From the NCBI GenBank assembly GCA_963555705.1, contig OY743169.1, forward strand, positions 8,184,014-8,248,013: a DNA stretch of 64,000 nucleotides, given 5' to 3'. How positions within the stretch are numbered: the first letter of the stretch is position 1; the number at the start of each line of letters is the position of its first letter. Shown piece after piece: positions 52,701 through 59,089 of the stretch. A model generated the notes under the pieces. The model was not told the DNA's origin, did not search any database, and saw only the letters and a list, made by a program, of their open reading frames with translations. Source of the stretch: Ligustrum vulgare (lineage: Eukaryota; Streptophyta; Magnoliopsida; Lamiales; Oleaceae). A program made the position numbers and the translations under genes.

Positions 52701-55524
52701 AAATACAAAGGTACTGGGAACAGGAAAAGAGGTTAGTATTCATAATATATCTATCTTTACGGAATTAGGAGGAAGAAGAGTTTTTAACATGACAGAATTC
52801 ATGATTATTAAATTTAATTATCAAAACAGTCCTTATAATGATGAACACCATAGCATAATTGAACCTTTATTCATGTATAAACAGTTTACCAGACCTAATA
52901 ATGAAATAAAAAAGTTATATCATGTGTATATGCCATGTTTGTTAGTTATCTTTCCGACATTAAAAAGAATATTAGGATTAGAAATTACAAAATCAATTAT
53001 TTATTTTTGGCTTGATAGTGATAATACTGAAATAAATAATGAATTATATTTAGAATATGTGTTTAGCAGTGATAATGATTATGACCCTGTAATAGATTAT
53101 GACAGTGATGGAAGGGATGAATCTTTCTTTACCAGTTTTTGAAAATCTTAATATCATGAATAATAGTAATTATATCATGAAAAAACCCAGAACTAAAAGA
53201 GGTCCATATAAAGTTCAAAAACATATCAAAAGTAAAAAAGGTATTGAATATGAAAATGAAATTGATAAAATAGGATACCAAGAGCAACTATATGCATCAC
53301 AAGAAATATTAAAAAGTTTTGAAGAAAATTTGATAGAAAACTTTGCTAGAGGTACTGTAAGATCTATAATGGTACAAAATATTCAAGATATAATTGATAA
53401 ATTAGAAAAGAGAAAGAAAAGTATTTCAAAATATAATATACCATTTGAACCAAGTATAGACATTATGGCTGATATAGATATTATCAATTCTCAAACATTG
53501 ATAGAGTTTGAAAAATTACTTGAAATTTTATAAATTATTTATCTTTGTGTTTATAATGCCTGGATATACTATTGAAGGATTAGACAATTTGTTAGATAGG
53601 ATAACGGAAAAAATAGATAACATTATATCTCAATTAATAGATATGGATGAATCATCTGAACAATATTATATACTTTTAGAAAATCATGATCAATACATTA
53701 TAGATTGTTCTGATATATTACAACTTAAAATAGATTTAGAAAATAAAATATTAACAAATACAGTCTAAACCTAAATGCCAGGGTATACAATAGAAGGACT
53801 AGATAATCTTTTAGAAAAATTAAGAGATAAAATGGAAGATATTAAACATCAAATGGAAAATGAAAATATATCTTCTGAAGAATACAATAAACATTTAGAA
53901 AAATACGAACAATATATTGCAGATTATTGTATTTTACTAGACCAAAGAATGGAATTATACCAGAAAATTTTGTATAATAATTTACTAACCCAATAATCTA
54001 TGAATGCTTTACAAACATCAACATCTACATCAACATCTATTAACTGTGAATATAAACTATATTTAAATGATAAAGAAATTTCATTTTTATCAACTATTGT
54101 TGAAAAATCTAAAAATATACATTCTGTTGGACAAACTAAACTAAAAGAAATATACGAAGATATTGACTATGCAATCCTAAATAGAATAGAATTTAATTCT
54201 GTTGAAACAGCAAAAAATATAAATACGGTTCATAAAATTATAAAAGAATACGAAGATATAGAAGAAGAAGTATCAGAAGGAATAATGTTAGGATATATAA
54301 CTAAAAATGATCATCCTAAATCTTTTGAAAAATTATTACAATATAGAACATTTTTAGAAGAACTTAAAAGATTAAAAAATATAAATATAACCAGAAACAC
54401 TGAATTAAATCAACCTGACTAAGTTTGGGGATATACCCTGCAAATTTAACAGTCATTTTCATTAAGGGTAATTTTGACATTTCAGCTGATGGATCTATTT
54501 TACTAAACTTATTACATACCAAACCTATTTAACTAAAAACTCCAAGCTTTTAATTCTATTGAATATGTTAAGTCAAAAAAAAAAAAAAATTCTATTGAAT
54601 ATGTTATGTTTCACTTACCAAAAGCATGTAGAGAATTTGGACATCTGAAAATCCATTTGCCATCATAAAATCCAAGAAATCTCCATGATTAATCACATCA
54701 TCACTGTCATTCTCCATTCTTCTCTGCTTTATTAAATCTCCCCACACTTGAAACAGTTTGTTCATACATTTCTTGGATTTCTTTTTCTGCCCGAGAGGGT
54801 CCAATTTCAGCCCATCAAGAAAAGGGAAAAAATCTGCTATAATTGGTGTAGTAGCGCACTCCATGAACCTCCACATAATCACCCTCCAATCACTCCCCAT
54901 TTTCTCATCATCAAAGTCAATCAAGTCCTTTGAAAAACAAATATTTCCCAAAGAATTGTAAACAGCAGTAAACACAACATCCCTAATTCCCACAATTTCC
55001 CCTTCTTTTTTACGCAAGAATTCCACCATTTCTTCCACCTTTTTTGCTCTAATATCAGCCTGCAAATCCAATGCTTTGTTCGAAAATAGCTCCGATTTCC
55101 ACAAAACCCTAATCGATTTCCACTGGGGTTGGCAATCAGTAGCCCATAAAAGAGAAAACTTCTTCAGATCAGACTTTTCTATCGGAGTTGCTTTTGGAGC
55201 ATAGCGCGCTGACAACTCACGGTCGTGCGTTTTAAGAATCTCCACCGCCGCCGCCGGCGAAGACCCGAAAACGACAACTCGAGTCCCCATCCTTAAAGAC
55301 ATCAAAGGCCCATAATTTTTGGCTAAATTTGAGACTAATACATGGGGTTTTGTTCCTACAACATGCGGTATGTTGCCTATTATAGGCCATGGAAATGGCC
55401 CCGGTGGAAGATTTTTGCGTTTGAATGATACAGATTGAAGAATCAGAAAGATTAAAGTGGGAAGAAGGAGAGTACTTAGTAGAAGGGAAAATGGATTGAT
55501 ATCAGTAAATGATGAGAAATCCAT
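43702..55524 (-). CDS. Cytochrome P450, CYP80/CYP76-like, two exons
   Basis: Exon 1 is 55524-54619 (302 codons) and exon 2 is 44295-43702, joined in phase 0 by GT-AG signals (GTAAGTG donor, TTGTAG acceptor), giving about 499 aa, the usual length. Seen: an N-terminal membrane anchor (about residues 12-30), the proline hinge NLPPGPFPWPIIGN, WATDCQPQWKSIRVLWKSELF as in CYP80-type proteins, the K-helix ETLR (363-366), FIPERF, and the heme loop FLPFGGGRRMCPG with Cys444. P450s of this group hydroxylate or couple specialised metabolites at the ER; the substrate here cannot be told. The I-helix reads AGAGTL (307-312) where the family normally has A/G-G-x-D/E-T-T/S, so the acidic residue is missing. 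The intron of about 10.3 kb contains an antisense endogenous pararetrovirus. The coding sequence is unbroken. Confidence 0.9.
44753..44767 (+). other. tRNA-Met primer-binding site of the caulimovirid
   Basis: TGGTATCAGAGCC followed by AT is the standard caulimovirid minus-strand primer site, complementary to the 3' end of initiator tRNA-Met. It lies directly before the ATG of the first small ORF at 44768 and close to the left margin of the viral block, where virion DNA of this family carries its minus-strand discontinuity. Confidence 0.85.
44768..45052 (+). CDS. EPRV ORF 6, unknown small protein (94 aa)
   Basis: The ATG lies just after the primer-binding site. The product is Lys/Ile-rich (MADLKDKYYTTKNKNKYI at the start) and its C-terminal half looks helical (RNLDKDIRREIYDL, LIHKDILEELYKNY). 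No family is recognised. It overlaps ORF 7 by 14 nt in another frame, which fits leaky scanning or reinitiation on a polycistronic viral RNA. The frame is unbroken. Confidence 0.6.
   Translation: MADLKDKYYTTKNKNKYIIYTSRFIIMHTLTIPDNYKIEILNTLRNLDKDIRREIYDLINFDIIKEDFIINEILDLIHKDILEELYKNYRNGLS
45039..45464 (+). CDS. EPRV ORF 7, unknown basic protein (141 aa)
   Basis: The product is highly charged and basic (ERNIKRKRFLRLKSLESKRK), predicted largely helical, with no recognised motif, signal peptide or membrane segment. Its last base is shared with the next ORF (TAATG-like junction at 45464). I cannot name a function. By position it lies where soymovirus-like genomes carry small ORFs of unknown role between the movement and coat regions. 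Confidence 0.6.
   Translation: MDYHRGEPLLIKYLDIKTNEKLDSIIEQRGNLLDQMIEERNIKRKRFLRLKSLESKRKYFNIILKQLPNILMIINNKEKINMKKYDITGEIKYYNKSYRAQQRKIMLRSIEEFCEYNIMIYKEVKYDTELRLEVEHIKGKI
45464..46018 (+). CDS. EPRV ORF 8, coiled-coil protein (184 aa)
   Basis: The N-terminal third is mixed (LPVGSYQIKGANTTMFQPLS, SWGESDGF). From about residue 75 the sequence shows heptad-like Ile/Leu spacing rich in Glu and Lys (IKEKLQNIQNKL, IEERIKKLEIKIDDMYDRL), a long coiled coil. Many caulimovirids encode small coiled-coil proteins just before the coat gene that act as virion-associated or vector-transmission factors. This could be such a protein, by position and shape only. Confidence 0.6.
   Translation: MTEFPEIKFEKQIIENINLPVGSYQIKGANTTMFQPLSSWGESDGFLNMQLNWISAFLWQTYKNINLQDKLAIEELQQLNIQDMNIKEKLQNIQNKLTIQFKELKEMIGEVKNIDEEILKEFQRRSGELINQDKIGIIIEKIDRLNEKIRKNENEKIISIEERIKKLEIKIDDMYDRLFKVQKT
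46035..46421 (+). CDS. EPRV ORF 9, second coiled-coil protein (about 128 aa)
   Basis: The frame is open from an ATG at 45978, but I prefer the ATG at 46035 (MSISEYIEDLKILIKTL) because it follows the stop of ORF 8. The body is a Lys/Glu-rich coiled coil (VKNELKEVRNDINILKLEI) with an acidic tail (EEKIEEEQDKK). It overlaps the coat-protein start by 4 nt (ATGA). A virion-associated protein role is possible by position but is not shown by any motif. Confidence 0.55.
   Translation: MSISEYIEDLKILIKTLISDVQEVKNELKEVRNDINILKLEIREIKENNKSKDKKIDKKLIEKEILRIGKKHFEQEKIIIEAGSMDDEFRRNILPKILEEELELQKSIEKTLGKLKAEEKIEEEQDKK
46418..47759 (+). pseudogene. EPRV ORF 10, coat protein, broken at three points
   Basis: The N-terminal part has an acidic region, then a capsid core with FEGHVRNWWEGI, a pattern typical of caulimovirid coat proteins. 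The C-terminal part is very basic (RKRYIKPKRRYYKRRY) and ends in a CCHC nucleic-acid finger starting CWNCG, then an acidic tail. Breaks: TGA at 46991-46993, a frameshift between about 46994 and 47085, and TGA at 47592-47594 inside the finger. The acidic tail overlaps the movement-protein ATG by 20 nt. The whole frame would be roughly 445 codons, a usual size. Confidence 0.82.
47740..49065 (+). CDS. EPRV ORF 11, movement protein fused to a retropepsin-like domain (441 aa)
   Basis: Residues about 60-235 carry the 30K-superfamily movement-protein core as in caulimovirids (VYLASIQIMFKSLFREG, HLGTVEGNLAYKKLIFTCYP). The C-terminal part, about residues 320-435, is a retropepsin-like domain with ILIDTGASECHI (Asp340) and HVLLGMSFLDGL near 405-414. 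Its frame is unbroken. Movement proteins of this family make cell-to-cell tubules, and caulimovirid retropepsins cleave the polyproteins; whether this domain is active or structural is unknown. The stop codon TAA is followed at once by the ATG of Pol. Confidence 0.82.
   Translation: MNQNQNKEIEEIETNKNIYKQEYEGIEGYGLKITFDNNKFRKIQKLSLDLKIGKWEILDRIWKREKVAINEYHKIERAIDIRTTQGTHKLNLLTKNTVAELLTKINRKQSEKIQYVYLASIQIMFKSLFREGLDSPLTVSLHDGRIINLKDSHLGTVEGNLAYKKLIFTCYPKYCISLKDRNFNEVLGLHFKLHKDDIMEPGDKIMTTEYRALYTFTNSNYENIYSKKPYTEIHKECKDFGKVVEPDKQISLVPRNYELTITKNKPEIIELREEEYPNNNITFEDDRLIRRSASLPNRKQLGETSNIKEIKLNRNAGNMKIEGEYFNGIEHIKGSNILIDTGASECHIASNRNKGLISHRTDPYRYINFDGQIHMTELEVKVPIKIGGINLLVPCHVDSSMANPHVLLGMSFLDGLEDYSIKREGLYITHNGQTILCRKAE
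49066..50970 (+). pseudogene. EPRV ORF 12, Pol (protease-like, RT, RNase H), one nonsense codon
   Basis: The N-terminal 115 residues form a retropepsin-like domain (CALINTGSDITIF, DILLGNDF) with Asn29 where the family has the catalytic Asp. The reverse transcriptase follows from about residue 210, with FWQVKMEEESIQYTAFSTPQG and the YVDD box at residues 363-366. RNase H starts near LIVNTDASDKYWAAIL. A TAA at 50800-50802 interrupts RNase H, and the same frame then runs on for 55 codons (PPEPQYRRLHRWQAYL, then YLADFLSRN) to its stop at 50968-50970. This is the replicase region, without integrase, as expected for a caulimovirid. Confidence 0.88.
50963..52048 (+). CDS. EPRV ORF 13, transactivator-position protein (361 aa)
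   Basis: The ATG at 50963 overlaps the Pol stop by 8 nt. The N-terminal 90 residues look like a coiled coil (LMEEAEDIKLGIEQLAETL). A Ser/Gly/Pro-rich linker with two similar SP(K/R)K-type repeats follows (PSPKKVVINEASPRKITINA). A folded region of about 230 residues then ends in two Cys-rich words (CICQYNGW, ARNCPTCQRN). Position between Pol and the large intergenic region matches the translational transactivator/viroplasmin of other caulimovirids. A short SFATLQEA near the end faintly recalls the viroplasmin fold, but I cannot confirm homology. Unbroken. Confidence 0.6.
   Translation: MDNIKRSLIDAKKRMNFLMEEAEDIKLGIEQLAETLQGSFKQLMEISTFHHNYTKELSDNIIEIESQFESLITKQADTKQVIPKIQTGTSSGSSGGPTIKRDEPSPKKVVINEASPRKITINAKDEHTRVVRIRAEEEDDSPFLPKENEYKTTVEVIYELQECDCYYISSGDHVYPRLIVTQGGDPVMTKMAADYGFLDLIYPGKDLKEIEKFDDLLKGEISKFAQGRSIYLKFYSISPEIDGRIYYPTEHIITNGYVARNFQIEVGKNTKPVPNITRSWFRSRRVLGIKVLYNIAKNLYEKKFKCICQYNGWTLLTNGGKEKSTILQEYINKFDTHQIHGSFATLQEACIARNCPTCQRN
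52292..52337 (+). promoter_or_regulatory. EPRV pregenomic RNA promoter: as-1-like pair and TATA box
   Basis: TATAAATA at 52330-52337 lies in the large intergenic region just where caulimovirids have their 35S-type promoter. Twenty-two bases upstream are two TGATG words (52292-52296 and 52304-52308) whose starts are exactly 12 bp apart, the spacing of the two TGACG words in the as-1 element of the 35S promoter, where this copy has T in place of C. Transcription would begin near 52365. Confidence 0.65.
52457..52462 (+). terminator. EPRV polyadenylation signal
   Basis: AATAAA lies about 90-95 bases after the inferred transcription start. In caulimovirids the poly(A) signal is just downstream of the start, so that a full-circle transcript gets terminal redundancy; this arrangement fits. 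The following leader (to 52788) has no long ORF. Confidence 0.6.
52789..53142 (+). CDS. EPRV ORF 1, unknown (117 aa)
   Basis: First sizeable ORF after the inferred leader. It starts MTEFMIIKFNYQNSPYN and has a hydrophobic middle (MPCLLVIFPTLKRILGLEI) that could be a short membrane-associated helix, then an acidic tail (DNDYDPVIDYDSDGRDE). No family recognised. It overlaps ORF 2 by 44 nt in another frame if ORF 2 begins at its first ATG. Confidence 0.55.
   Translation: MTEFMIIKFNYQNSPYNDEHHSIIEPLFMYKQFTRPNNEIKKLYHVYMPCLLVIFPTLKRILGLEITKSIIYFWLDSDNTEINNELYLEYVFSSDNDYDPVIDYDSDGRDESFFTSF
53099..53533 (+). CDS. EPRV ORF 2, unknown (144 aa)
   Basis: The frame is open from 53099. A start at 53157 (MNNSNYIMKKPRTKRGPYK) is an alternative that avoids most of the overlap with ORF 1. 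It has a basic segment near the N-terminus (KKPRTKRGPYKVQKHIKSKK), nuclear-signal-like, then a helical region (NIQDIIDKLEKRKKSI). I recognise no homologue. Confidence 0.55.
   Translation: MTVMEGMNLSLPVFENLNIMNNSNYIMKKPRTKRGPYKVQKHIKSKKGIEYENEIDKIGYQEQLYASQEILKSFEENLIENFARGTVRSIMVQNIQDIIDKLEKRKKSISKYNIPFEPSIDIMADIDIINSQTLIEFEKLLEIL
53556..53768 (+). CDS. EPRV ORF 3, small helical protein, paralogue of ORF 4 (70 aa)
   Basis: It starts MPGYTIEGLDNLLDRITEK, identical to ORF 4 in its first 13 residues, and continues with the same helical, Ile/Glu-rich character and a similar QYI-D pattern. The frame is open further upstream, but this ATG is chosen because of the shared start. It lies 6 nt before ORF 4. 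Function unknown; a small oligomerising helix bundle is plausible. Confidence 0.6.
   Translation: MPGYTIEGLDNLLDRITEKIDNIISQLIDMDESSEQYYILLENHDQYIIDCSDILQLKIDLENKILTNTV
53775..53996 (+). CDS. EPRV ORF 4, small helical protein, paralogue of ORF 3 (73 aa)
   Basis: It starts MPGYTIEGLDNLLEKLRDK and is the tandem duplicate of ORF 3. The two align over their full length with shared SSE-Y, LE-(H/Y)-(D/E)-QYI-D and KIL words. Unbroken. I know of no such tandem pair in a described caulimovirid, but could not search. Confidence 0.6.
   Translation: MPGYTIEGLDNLLEKLRDKMEDIKHQMENENISSEEYNKHLEKYEQYIADYCILLDQRMELYQKILYNNLLTQ
54000..54422 (+). CDS. EPRV ORF 5, unknown (140 aa)
   Basis: The N-terminus is Thr/Ser-rich (MNALQTSTSTSTS), then a helical, charged body (LKEIYEDIDYAILNRIEF, IIKEYEDIEEEVSEG). 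No motif recognised. This is the last ORF before the right margin of the viral block; in a circular genome the primer site and ORF 6 would follow. Unbroken. Confidence 0.55.
   Translation: MNALQTSTSTSTSINCEYKLYLNDKEISFLSTIVEKSKNIHSVGQTKLKEIYEDIDYAILNRIEFNSVETAKNINTVHKIIKEYEDIEEEVSEGIMLGYITKNDHPKSFEKLLQYRTFLEELKRLKNINITRNTELNQPD
54553..54606. repeat. 18-bp duplication flanking a tiny poly(A) insert
   Basis: ATTCTATTGAATATGTTA occurs at 54553-54570 and 54589-54606. Between the copies are only AGTC and fourteen A. A long duplication around an A-tail is the footprint of L1-type retrotransposition, here truncated almost to the tail. It lies 12 bp from the P450 intron donor at 54617-54618. Confidence 0.6.
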
Positions 55525-55673
55525 GGATTAATGTGGAAGAAAATATAAAAATGATTATTAACATTTAACATATGCAATTTGATTCAGATGTAAGTAATTC
55601 TTGGATTGAATCGTATCGTATACTGTTGACAAGTGGTTTTAGATTTTTTCTTTTAGTTCAAGTAGAATAAATC

Positions 55674-58600
55674 TTTTTTTTTTTTTTTAAGTAACAGATG
55701 TATTTCTATTCATTAAGATCAATCAAAACTTGGGATCTAATACAGTACGGAATACAATCAGACCAAATGATAGCATCATTTAAAAAAATAACATTTGAAG
55801 CTAACTTGTGGGCTACCTATTCCCTTGTTGTGGAATATAGCAGCATGATCAATAGCCAACTGCATTCATAAGTGCGTGAATATCATGTAAGATCAAAGCA
55901 ACGAGAGTTAAAGGTGAAATGTTATAAACGTCCCGAACTAACTGCAAAGCATCACATTCCACAATATCAACCTGGATTCCGGTGTTTTGTGCCAAAGATA
56001 GACCTTCCCTCAACGCCAAAGCTTCTGCCACTCCTGGTTGAAATGTCCCAATTATAGGTAGACTCATAGCTGCCAGAACGACCCCCTGACCATTTCGGAT
56101 TACTGCTCCAACACCCATCTGATTGTCCCTTACAGCAGCATCAGTATTAAGCTTAGAGAGGCATTGGGGCGGTGGATGCCAACTTCTCGAAATCACCGAC
56201 TGCGGCTGCCTGTGAACTGTGTGGTGCTTCTCATATGAAATAAAAGATATAGCCAGCTCAACCAAATGTCTAGCATCTCTTCTTTGCTTCCCAAACACCT
56301 CGTAGTTCCGCTCCCACCAAATAACCCAAAGAAGAACCCCAATGATCTGAAAATCAACAGATACCTGATCGAAAGCGGGGCTAAGTAGAGTGTCAGCACA
56401 AGTCCCAGTGGCCCGTTGCTTTATCTCTGTCCAAATCCCCGCAGCCTTCCAAATTAATTTTGCCCTTGCACATGTAAAGAAGATGTGATAATTTGTTTCG
56501 TAATTCCCACAATGTGCACAACTCCTATTAGCTACTACTCCTTTCTGTCCAAGCAACTCCCCGGATGACAAGATTTCAAAGAAGAATCTCCACAAAAAGA
56601 TACGAACCCTCTGCATCACTGGCAGATCCCACAACCTTCGCCACCACTTTTCAACGACATTAGAACTAGGACCCTCCTCTCTTGATTCCATGCTCAACAA
56701 CAAGTGATACCCGCTCGTCACAGAATACCTTCCTAACCTATCATAATGCCAGATGACCTTGTCTTCCCTACAAAGCAATCCTAGCGGTATTGATTGGACC
56801 ATTTGGACATCAATAGGAAGGAGTATGCTTTCCAATTTTTCCTTATCCCAACCTCCAGATACCGTCATCAGGCTACTCACAGTACTACCATTTGATTCAT
56901 CCCGAACGATAGGAGTGAATTTTGGAGGATAAGGTAACCATGGATCTTTAAAAATTTTAATTCTTTGTCCATTACCTACTCGCCATCGAGCCCCCAATGA
57001 AATAACTTCCCTTCCCCATAAGATACTACGCCAAAGAAAGGAGCACCCCTGCTTAGGCCCTGCATCCCAAAAATCCAATCCATTATGATACTTTCCTGCA
57101 AGTATACGTGCCGAAAGGGACATATTATTATGAAGAAGTCGCCAGGCTTGTTTCGCCAAAAGAGCCTAGTTGAATTTTGTGAACTCACGAAAACCCAACC
57201 CTCCATCACGCTTGTGACGACACAAATCACCCCACTTTTTCCAACAAATCTTTCTTTGTTCTCCTCTTGCACTCCACCAGAAGTTCCTGACAATTGATGT
57301 GAGTTGCTGACATAAGGATACTGGTATTTTGAAAATGCTCATGAGGTAAGTTGGAATGGCCTGCAAGACGGACTTAATGAGCACCTCCCTACCCCCTACT
57401 AAAAAATAACTTCCTTTCCATCCCTGCACTTTTTTCCACACCCTGTCTTTTATATCAGCAAAAGTCTTGGTCTTCTCCCTTCCCACCACCGTGGGTAGTC
57501 CCAAATAACGATCATGTTCACGTGCTGTATCTAGGTTGAGAGTAGTCAGAATAATTCGTCGATCTTCTTGGCCCACATTTGAGCTAAATGAAATGCCAGA
57601 TTTTTGTAGGTTGATTTTTTGTCCTGATGCCCTTTCATATATGGCTAAAATGTTGAGGATAGTTTCACATTCCTGTACTTTAGCTCTAGAAAAAACAATG
57701 GAGTCATATGCGAAAAATAAGTGACTGGCCCGAGGGCCTCCACGTGAGCATTGCATCCCAACTAAGTTACCGTTGGTCTCTTCTAGCAGAATCAATCCCG
57801 ATAGGGCTTCTGCATAGAGGATGGATAAATATGATGATAGAGGACACCCCTGCCGCAGTCCTCTACCTGGGTTAACTAGACCTCGAGTTTCTCCGTTAAG
57901 ATTAAAAGAGAAAGATGAGGTAGAAACGCATTCATAGACCAGTGTACACCAATGTTCAGGGAATCCCATACGTTCCATGACTTTCAAAAGCTGAGATGAT
58001 GTTATCACTAATCAGTCTACTAGGTACAAAGGCACTTTGATTTTCTGCAATCAACCGATTCAAGACTCCCTTGAGCCTATTAGCAATCGTTTTCGTGATG
58101 AGCTTGTAAATTACATTACAGAGACTGATCGGTCTGAAGTCAGTTGCAAGCTGTGGATATTTCTTCTTTGGGATGAGAGTTAAATTAGTATGATTTATAT
58201 GTCTGATCGAGCCCCTAGAGTTCAGCACCTTCAAGCAAGCCTCAGATACGTCGTTGCCCACTACCTCCCAGTATTTTTGGTAAAATAACGCATGAAATCC
58301 ATCTGGACCAGGTACCTTAGTTGGCCTCATACACTTTAGAGCAACCTCAATGTCGTCCTTCGTAAATGGTTTTTCCAACCAATCCACATCAGTTTGTGAT
58401 AACCTTGAAGTTATACCGGCCACTCCAGCTTCCAAATCTTGCTCCGAAGGGCAGGTAGATGTAAATAAATCCGAGAAATACTATTCAAGGTGCCTAATAA
58501 TTTCCTTATCCTCGGTAAACCACTTACCATTTTCGTCCCTCAGCTGCATGATTGCATTTTTCTGTTTTCGATTGCTAGCCCTGGAATGGAAGTACTTAGT

Positions 58601-58806
58601 ATTGCGGTCTCCTTCCTTCAAGCATTCCGCCCTAGATCTCTGTCTCCAAAACATGTCCTCCCGATTGGAAAGATATTGAATCCGTCTTTCGATCCTCAGA
58701 ATGTCATTCATCGCCCGTCCACAATCTTTTGAGGCATACAGAGTTTTCAGCTTTATCCTGTGTTGAGCTAGTTCTTCCATCCAGCGAAATCTTTGACCAG
58801 TCAAAA
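55674..58806 (-). mobile_element. L1-type LINE, 5' truncated
   Basis: The 3' end on the minus strand is a run of 15 A (plus-strand T 55674-55688). ORF2 runs from the region just before the reverse transcriptase to the end of an RNase H domain. ORF1 and the endonuclease are missing, so truncation is at about 58806. No clear target duplication was seen. Confidence 0.85.
55849..58804 (-). pseudogene. LINE ORF2 remnant: reverse transcriptase and RNase H, broken
   Basis: From the right: WRQRSRAECLKEGDRNTKYF (linker before RT), KVPGPDGFHALFYQKYW, FRPISLCNVIYKLITKTIANRL, then GLRQGCPLSSYL, the active-site region reading FFAYDSIVF, a zf-RVT region (WRRLWDLPVMQRVRIFLWRF, CAHCGNYETNYHIFFTC), and an RNase H-like end (KLNTDAAVRDNQMGVGAVIR). 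The plant L1 active site is normally FADD; Tyr replaces the first Asp here. TAG near 58481 and TAG at 57166 interrupt the frame, and there is a frameshift near 58010. Non-functional. Confidence 0.88.
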
Positions 58807-59089
58807 TTGTTGATTTTTCAAAAAAATTGTCAAATGAGATATTACCATGTGTTCGTTTATAAAAATCATTATCAGCTTAGATTCAAGTTATTAATAATAA
58901 TCAAATAAATGATAAAATAAATTCATTTTCACCTTCTGATTCTAGAAATGAATTCACAAATGGGTTACATACAAAATATGACTGATTTTTACCAGTTTCA
59001 TGAAAATAAAATTAAAATATTATAACAATAAAGAGTATAAAGAATCCTTGAATTGCATATAGGTTTACTTTTATTTGGTTTGCTGCTGT
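58807..59089. other. AT-rich DNA
   Basis: Nothing seen between the LINE and the coding-like exons on the minus strand. Confidence 0.5.

Larger units (their letters stand above)
44753..54422 (+). mobile_element. Endogenous caulimovirid, about 9.7 kb, 13 ORFs, inside the P450 intron
   Basis: A genome-length copy of a plant pararetrovirus, linearised at its tRNA primer site. Reading in the order a circular genome would be transcribed: promoter (52.29-52.34 kb), five small ORFs (52789-54422), the wrap-around to the primer site (44753), four small ORFs (44768-46421), coat protein (46418-47759), movement protein fused to a retropepsin-like domain (47740-49065), Pol (49066-50970), and a transactivator-position ORF (50963-52048). 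ORFs abut or overlap by a few bases, as in polycistronic caulimovirids. There are no LTRs and no integrase. The plus strand is strikingly A-rich compared with the host exons. The coat-protein and Pol frames are broken, so this copy cannot give virus. The genus is not assigned; the set of small ORFs does not match any caulimovirid map I know. Confidence 0.88.

Noticed and set aside
44753..54422. LTR retrotransposon rather than a caulimovirid
   Set aside because: No LTRs and no integrase were found, while a 30K movement protein, a 35S-like promoter after the last large ORF and a viral-type coat protein are present.
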